DNA of 64,000 bases from Hysterium pulicare CBS 123377 (Eukaryota; Ascomycota; Dothideomycetes; Hysteriales; Hysteriaceae), in NCBI GenBank assembly GCA_000467715.1, contig AJFK01000237.1, positions 1-64,000 of the forward strand, in the 5' to 3' direction. Below are positions 58,419 through 64,000 of the stretch, piece after piece. Both the position numbers and the translations under genes were made by a program. Within the stretch, counting starts at the first letter, position 1, and each line of letters starts with the position of its first letter. The notes beneath the pieces were generated by a model that was not told the DNA's origin, made no database searches, and worked only from the letters and a program-made list of their open reading frames with translations.

Positions 58419-59041
58419 ATGGTTCGGAAGCTCAAGCATCACGAGCAGAAGCTGCTCAAGAAAGTCGATTTTACTACGTATAAAAGCGACAACAATCACA
58501 GAGACGCGGCAGTGATACGGCGCTATGCTATTCAAAAGGTGCGATACTCACCCCTGTTCCTCCCTCATTTTGATATTAACATATGCCACAGCCAGACGAT
58601 TACCGCAAGTACAACGTAATATGCGGCAACCTGCGCCAACTCGCCCACAGACTCGCCAATCTCGACCCTTCGGACCCATTCCGCCGAAAACACGAAGAAC
58701 TCCTCCTCGAAAAACTATTCGACATGGGTATACTAGGGACAGGCGGAGGCGGCAAGGGAAAGTTGAGCGATGTAGAGCACAAAGTCACAGTCAGCGCTTT
58801 CGCGAGAAGAAGATTACCGGTCGTCATGACGAGATTACGCATGGCGGATACGGTGCAAGCGGGTGTGAAGTTCATTGAGCAGGGCCATGTGAGAGTGGGG
58901 ACGGAGGTTGTTACGGATTCGGCGTTTTTGGTGACTCGGAATATGGAGGATTTCGTCACGTGGGTGGATTCATCGAAGATTAAGAGGAATATCATGAAGT
59001 ACAGGGATAAGCTGGATGATTTCGATCTGGCTATGTTATAA
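58419..59041 (+). CDS. IMP3: U3 snoRNP protein Imp3
   Basis: Two exons, 58419-58538 and 58592-59041, give 189 aa, near the 183 aa of yeast Imp3. Imp3 is an S4-domain component of the small-subunit processome that helps U3 snoRNA pair with pre-rRNA. The start [18 protein letters not shown] and the segment [19 protein letters not shown] are strongly conserved. The S4 RNA-binding domain runs from about residue 105 ([16 protein letters not shown]) to [10 protein letters not shown]. The end reads DDFDLAML. The last seven codons and stop are duplicated just downstream. It is divergent from HIS7, 255 bp apart. Confidence 0.95.
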
Positions 59042-59147
59042 GAGCGAAGAAGTTCAGTCGACAACAGGATATGGGATAGACAGATTTCGATCTGGCTATG
59101 TTATAAGCGCGAAGAAGTTCGGTCGACAACAGGATATGGGAGAGACA
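59018..59147 (+). repeat. 65-bp tandem duplication over the IMP3 3' end
   Basis: The two 65-bp units, 59018-59082 and 59083-59147, differ at about three positions. The unit starts within the last codons of IMP3 and includes its stop plus 41 bp of 3' flank. The second unit is outside the coding sequence. Confidence 0.9.
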
Positions 59148-59189
59148 GGCGTTCCAAGCTCAGCATTTACGGGTGTTGGGAAAACGTAT

Positions 59190-59552
59190 CTTATGAGGTT
59201 ACTGACGATACCGGATCGTCTTTCTCCGACAAGAAATAAACTTGTTCTACACGCGCGGATGTACGCCATGGGTGATAAATATAAGATCAGCGGCCTTCAG
59301 GAATATGAACGATCCCACTTTTACTATCATTGTCACTGCTATTACCACACCAAGCGATTTGTCGATGCTATAGAAATAGTCTTCGAGTCGACCCCGAACA
59401 ACGAGAAAGAACTCCGGAATATTGTAGCCAATACCATAGCCGATCACTGGGGATGTGCGGCGATTTGGCATACATGGTCCTTAGGGAGTTGGGTCTGCAG
59501 AAGTGTGCTGAAGCAAGCGGATGACGGCTCAGATTTCTGTCCTTACGTGTGA
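59190..59552 (+). pseudogene. BTB/POZ domain protein fragment
   Basis: The segment carries the C-terminal half of a fungal BTB domain, with LVLHARMYAMGDKYKISGL and then FVDAIEIVFESTPNNEKELR and NIVANTIADHW. The N-terminal strand-helix part (the D-x-x-x-x-SPVF-type region) is missing; upstream lies the IMP3 duplication. It has no convincing start of its own, and the frame changes quality after about 59455. I read it as a truncated host gene remnant. It could be an unspliced last exon of a lost gene. Confidence 0.5.
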
Positions 59553-59924
59553 ACATCATAAGATGAATCAATGGGTCGGAATTGGCTACTCAATTGGATA
59601 CAAAGGTACATGAAATCATGAATTTGTCTAACCCTCTAATCCTCATATTGTAGAGAATTTCACTTCTAAATAAGTCGTTATAAGACTTGGTGCAGTAGCC
59701 TCTGGTTTCAATATGATCCAGCTTCATCATATCCCACCATTGACAGACCGATCAGGTATGAAAAGCCATGCGATTGGCGAGGATAAGGGCATTGAAGGGC
59801 GTTGGAGGGCGGTGGCTGTGCTAAACACGGACTTCATAACTGACCTTCACCCCACCATTCTAAAGCGAATCCTCTCAACTCCCCCCGCATTGTCCATTTC
59901 AAAAACGTTACGCATCGCTCGACC

Positions 59925-60254
59925 ATGACATCAGTTTCTCGTCCACCTTTTGAAAGCTTATCTGGAGGGATGTCCGCTTTTCTGGATGACATTATAAACA
60001 GCAATCCTACAGTTCGCCCTGCTGACCACCAACTGCCTCAGGTATCGAGCCTTGGACTTCACCACCAGTTCAACGGAACCGATTTTGCTACTGGGGTTGA
60101 CTTCTTGGATTTTGAGCTCTCCACTCCGTCGATGGGCACTCAGCTAGCCCATCCGGCCCATTCTTCGCCAGATCACGAGAATGTCGACGATGGAGAGAAT
60201 CGATTTGAGATGGTACCGGATCCTATTGCTGAGATTTCGGGAGATGGGGATCAG
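59925..60254 (+). CDS. possible first exon of an unknown protein
   Basis: The ATG at 59925 opens a 110-codon frame that ends at a good GTAAGT donor at 60255. The product starts MTSVSRPPFESLSGGM and is Ser/Pro/Asp-rich without a domain I know. Downstream candidates (acceptor near 60296, a donor GTAAGT at 60412, an acceptor near 60470) do not give a clearly coding continuation. The gene may be broken, or may be the 5' part of the kinase remnants about 800 bp further on. Confidence 0.3.
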
Positions 60255-61080
60255 TAAGTATACGTGCTCTTCCTGTTGAACGTTGCTCTACCTCGGAGTC
60301 GCCGAAACTCTGGATTACCCGGCCTATGGAACCATTCGACCCTGGAGAAGGACCGTTCATGCCATCCCCCCCCTCTTTTTGGATATGGATCAATTTTTTA
60401 CATGTTGCCAGGTAAGTTTGACATCGAGAGCTCTTGCTCAACTTACGCTGACAACGATCCAGTATTCTCCTCTTGTATCCTCCTCTTGTGGCCCTTTCCT
60501 GTGGACTTCCCCCTGGATTCGGCTTCTAGATTCTGAGCCTAAGTTCCTGGACCTCCTTTCTGTGTCCTTAATTCCGGCGTTGTGAGCTGCCAGTGACCGA
60601 GGAGACCCAACCTAAGCCGTCACAAGATAGGTACGCCCAATCTAGACACCGGTTAAAGACGTGGACTGTCCAGAACTTTTGAACGTGACCTAAGGAATTC
60701 TAAGAGTTTGCGAGAAGCCCGCGCCTAAACTGCGACAAAAAAAAAACGCCACTACCCAGTTAGAAGTCACACATTCTACGTTGATTGGCCAGTACATTGG
60801 AACCTGCCTTCGGGATTACTGGGACGTCTCGTCAAGTCCAGACAAGCTATATCGTTGCCGCAATGTTACTCAAACAAGGTTGCGCTGATTTATGAAGTAT
60901 TCCTCAATTCAAACCATTTACATCAAGCTCAATCCGTTTATTAGGCTTCTTTTCTCCAAAGGCAGTTTTCCACCGGCTTTTTACTGGAAACCTTCCGCCG
61001 ATACCATCGCGATGTGGTTCCTTGGTAAACATCATGGACTCTCCATTTGAAACCTTCGACTTTTCAACGTATTCACACAA
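60255..61080. other. no clear gene
   Basis: Apart from weak exon candidates at about 60296-60411 and 60470-60580, I see nothing supported. A run of ten A lies near 60737. Confidence 0.4.
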
Positions 61081-61640
61081 AATGATGTATGGAGCCTTGG
61101 AGTAATTCTTGTAAACTTAACCTGTGGATGCAACCCATGGAAGCGAGCGTCTTTTGAGGATTCAACTTTCCGAGCCTACATGAAGGATCCCAAGTTTCTG
61201 TGGACTTCCATTCTTCCAGTGTCTACTGAGCTTGGGTCGTACTATAGGGACTTGAAGCCAGAGAACGTTTTGATACCACACTAAAGCATCACTGTTGAGC
61301 TTTAAGCTTGCCGATTCGGGACTTGCCACTGCGGACCACCTGGAACAAAAACAGCCAGGGAGTCAAACCCTCAAAGTGCCTATCTGGTACGATGAAGCCA
61401 TGCCATTTTTTGTACACAATGTCCATATGACCATCAAGGCGAGGACTATGGGATTAAGTAATTTCTGAGCGAACATGGAGTAGTTCCTTTTCAGCCCCTA
61501 AAACAACCAGGTCCAATAATGAAAGCTTCGTCCCCGAATTCTCCTTCTCTCATGTCATGGATGATGTGGCATTTAGTTGCCCCAAAGTCCATTTACGAGC
61601 TCTGGAGTCTAGGAGTACTTTACACTGGATGGCCGCTCCC
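61081..61640 (+). pseudogene. Ran1/Ksp1-like kinase fragments in scrambled order
   Basis: Frame 61081-61281 reads NDVWSLGVILVNLTCG, then NPWKRASFEDSTFRAYMKDP and ILPVSTEL. This is the C-lobe block typical of Ran1/Ksp1/Vhs1 kinases of fungi. It runs directly into YYRDLKPENVLI, the catalytic loop, which should come before it. A second frame at 61304-61468 gives KLADSGLATADHLEQ, an activation segment with DSG for DFG. A third piece near 61590 resembles another helix F (ELWSLGVL). Stops and frame changes separate the pieces. The order and the breaks show a rearranged, non-functional host kinase gene. Confidence 0.6.
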
Positions 61641-62326
61641 TCAATAATTCTCCTCTTATACATGTATGGAGTTCCGGCTAAAGAACCCTTGGTTTTGTGC
61701 CTCCTCGGCCCACATTGAAAGTCATTTCCAATGATGGTCAGCTCCAAAGATGCCTGCAGTCGAAGCACATTCCTACTAGCAGTGAGATCAAAAGCCAGGC
61801 CTAATGCGGGACCTTTCCTGGACCTTTCCTTTAACATATCCCGCTATCTATCCTCCTTCCATCATGCTCCTGAGTTCTAGGCATCCAAGCTTCAATAGTC
61901 CCCCTCATGTGGATACTTCATTTCAATTATGCAGCGCACCAAGTGATCGGTCTCACCGCATAGTTCAATCTGCCAAGATTCAGCCCTCGACAAGGGAAGA
62001 CTTGCTACCTCAATTGACGTACGTGGAGGGTTTCACAATCAACCAACGGCTGTGCACCCTTCTCCTATCGTATTTGAGGCTTGTGTGTTCAATGATTGCG
62101 AAAAAGGTGTATTAAAACCGCAGGAGCGCGACTGAGAAAAATATACAATTCGCAATTCTTCACAACACAGCGTCTAGGACCGCTCAACATTTTCGCAGCT
62201 CAACATTTTCGCAGGTCGAGCGACTTAACCCAGCAGTATTTTATATCACTGGATTTCAAATATCTGCATGATACAATGTACTAAGAATCAGCGTTTTGAG
62301 CGGGCAACTGACCTGTATATGTGTAG
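61641..62326. other. no clear gene
   Basis: No supportable coding region is seen. A 16-bp unit CTCAACATTTTCGCAG is perfectly repeated in tandem at 62183-62198 and 62199-62214. Confidence 0.5.
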
Positions 62327-62756
62327 GTCTCACTACCTGAACTCAGCAACCACCTTTGAACGGCCCATTTCGACCTTCCCAATTGTCCACCCTCCAGCCC
62401 CGTAAGCACACGCCGACCGATTTAGAAACGTACATGCACATAGCATATTGATACAAACTAGCATTCCTGTGCCAGCGTCCTCATCCGAACTCATCGGCCA
62501 CGTCTTCAACGACGACAAGTACATCTGCAACAGCATTATATGCGTCGGCCTTACGTTCACGCGAATTGCAGACCTCAAACGACATCACATCAATCTCCAC
62601 TCTCCCGCCAAACCCAATTTTTGGTGCCCAAGAGCTGGGTGTCCGCGTGCTCAAGGTCGAGGAGGTCGAGCGTTTCCTAGAAAGGATAAGAGGGACGAAC
62701 ATGCCAGGAATAGGAAGATACATGGGTTTGAAGCGAAGAGACGAAGACTTTCCTAG
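62327..62756 (+). pseudogene. C2H2 zinc-finger protein, last two exons only
   Basis: The exons 62327-62401 and 62462-62756 are joined by an intron with GTAAGC and an AACTAG acceptor. They encode a paired finger region, YICNSIICVGLTFTRIADLK followed by RHH and H, then FWCPRAGCPRAQ and FPRKDKRDEHARNRKIHG. This pattern is common at the C-terminus of Leotiomycete C2H2 proteins. The acceptor at 62326 has an AACTGAC branch point, so more exons should lie upstream, but none is recognisable. It is either a 5'-truncated relic or a gene whose first exons I cannot see. Confidence 0.45.
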
Positions 62757-63533
62757 GTTACGGGATGTCTAGAGTTTCTTGAGCTCGGCAGAAATTTTCT
62801 CTCTCTGCACGATACGGCTTATTACGATATTGCTTTAACAGGGGAGTTTTCGAATCCGATTTTTTGGCTCATGTGCAAAGTTTCATTTCTGGTGAATTGC
62901 AGACATATTACTCCGCCAAAACAAAGCCCGAAACTGTCTAAGCTCGGTATGGCATTGCCCTGGTCTCCAGCGCGCGTACGCACCTGTACCTATGTCTCGG
63001 CACGCATCCTTCATCGGCTCCTCCAAGTTCGCCCAGAATCCTGGATCTGAAATCGTACCTTCCGTGACCCTCCAGGATAACATGGCTGACTTTGTCGGAA
63101 AAAGCTACCTCGCGCAGGACGTTGGGACAATGGACTCTGCTCGATCAACGTCTCCGCCGCCTAGGTGAAAGTTCACCACTACGAGGTATGACCAGACATC
63201 GTTGTTCCTCACATCGTCTCTAAACCTTGCATCCGATTGATGATAACTCCTACCTGCTCGGCCTATTCGACGTGGACACATACCAGAAGTATGTTGCGGT
63301 TGGAAGGACGGCAGTTTGTATGCCGCAATGCTACCGTGATGCCTTTTGATGAATGAACCTGTCGCTTAAGAACGGCTTTCACGGCCTAGTAGAGAGATAT
63401 TGAAGGCACCTTGATTCGAGGATAATTGTTTCTTTGAAGCCGATTGGAAAAGTTTATATCTTGGACGCCTTCCTTTGGGGATTCGAAATATGAGTACGCA
63501 ATAAAACTGTCATTCTACGATGTCTTGAAAGCT
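62757..63533. other. no clear gene
   Basis: This is the 3' flank of the nucleoside hydrolase gene. Short coding-like scraps (for example a frame near 63240-63350) are broken by stops, and I cannot assign them. Confidence 0.4.
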
Positions 63534-64000
63534 TTAGGCTTTATCCAGATTCGCTCCTCCAAGAAGCAGAGTATCTAACTCATTAGCAACGGTGGCATTA
63601 TCAGCTTTCAGCCTCAAATAATGCTGATTTGTGACCGATGGATCATCGATCCAAAGATTCGACCCGTTAGGCGAGACGTGGTTATATCCCAATTCATTCG
63701 CATACTCGAATATATCGCCTAGTCCTCGACAAGCATAAAGGACGGTAAGAGGGTCCCAAGAGAATCTCGTGGTATTGTATCCGACATACCACTTGTACGC
63801 CGCTTTAACAGGATCATTGTCGGGTCCCTCAACCGTCAGGCGAGCACCTGAGGAGACATTCATGCCAACCTCTGTACCAAGAAATGTCATTCGGCCTTTG
63901 AGATTATTTACGACGTGGGCGGTGGAGGTGGGGTTGTCACCGAAGAAATTGAATTCGTGGCCGGAGGGGTATCCGCCACCCATTATGACCAATTCGGAGA
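63534..64000 (-). CDS. inosine-uridine nucleoside hydrolase-like, C-terminal part
   Basis: The frame is open to the right window edge, so the 5' part is missing; 155 residues are visible. It starts within SELVIMGGGYPSG, which follows the ribose- and calcium-binding core of the family. It continues EFNFFGDNPTSTAHVVNN, SGARLTVEG and WDPLTVLYACRG, as in fungal secreted IU-nucleoside hydrolases that release ribose from nucleosides. Asn in EFNFFGDN and Asp in WDPLT fit the family's ligand positions. N-glycosylation sequons agree with secretion. Whether the full gene is intact cannot be told here. Confidence 0.8.
   Translation of the reverse strand, partial: SELVIMGGGYPSGHEFNFFGDNPTSTAHVVNNLKGRMTFLGTEVGMNVSSGARLTVEGPDNDPVKAAYKWYVGYNTTRFSWDPLTVLYACRGLGDIFEYANELGYNHVSPNGSNLWIDDPSVTNQHYLRLKADNATVANELDTLLLGGANLDKA

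Noticed and set aside
59016-59190. In-frame link between the IMP3 duplication and the BTB fragment
   Set aside because: The frame through the duplicated unit differs from that of IMP3 and gives no known protein sequence, so I do not treat it as a fusion gene.

Overview
The window is nuclear DNA of a filamentous ascomycete (Pezizomycotina, most likely Leotiomycetes). The signs are many introns of about 45-100 bp with GT-AG ends and CTAAC/CTGAC branch points, no operons, and lineage-typical families: DUF4246, HET-associated CorA-like proteins, HAD-type fungal kinases, a Zn2Cys6 regulator and an ACS-type MFS transporter. All gene models were assembled by hand from splice signals and frame continuity. 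Exon borders are given in each entry, and joined lengths are multiples of three.

Layout. 1-2189 is gene-free, with microsatellites, a 10-bp-register minisatellite and AT-rich sequence. 2190-11237 holds a Tls1/Hep59 splicing-factor homologue, a secreted Cys-rich protein, the complex I 24-kDa subunit, a four-UIM protein and a secreted App1-domain protein. 11238-14041 is AT-rich and carries a decayed gene. 14042-30223 holds an unknown 169-aa protein, a PlsC acyltransferase, a repeat-rich small protein, an MFS permease, an Mnr2-like CorA transporter, a POT-family peptide transporter and a single-pass membrane protein. 30224-35744 has CHL1 and AIP1 in divergent orientation. 36376-48803 is accessory in character: a CorA-like protein, a 96-aa protein, an atypical kinase, an unknown acidic protein, a DUF4246 protein and a Zn2Cys6 factor. 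A 3.8-kb stretch without a recognisable gene follows. 52567-59041 is a conserved core block: APN1 and DIM1 divergent, then HIS7 and IMP3 divergent. 59148-63533 is a graveyard of fragments (BTB, kinase, C2H2). The right edge cuts a nucleoside hydrolase gene.

The housekeeping genes cover splicing, respiration, sister-chromatid cohesion, actin turnover, base-excision repair, 18S rRNA maturation (DIM1, IMP3) and histidine synthesis. The most notable findings are a 5-nt microexon inside the Walker A motif of CHL1, a probable GC-AG intron leading into a Cys-rich tail, a 65-bp tandem duplication of the 3' end of IMP3, a histone H3-like N-terminus on the DUF4246 protein, and a possible mitochondrial presequence on APN1. 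No intact mobile element, rRNA, tRNA or CRISPR array was found.
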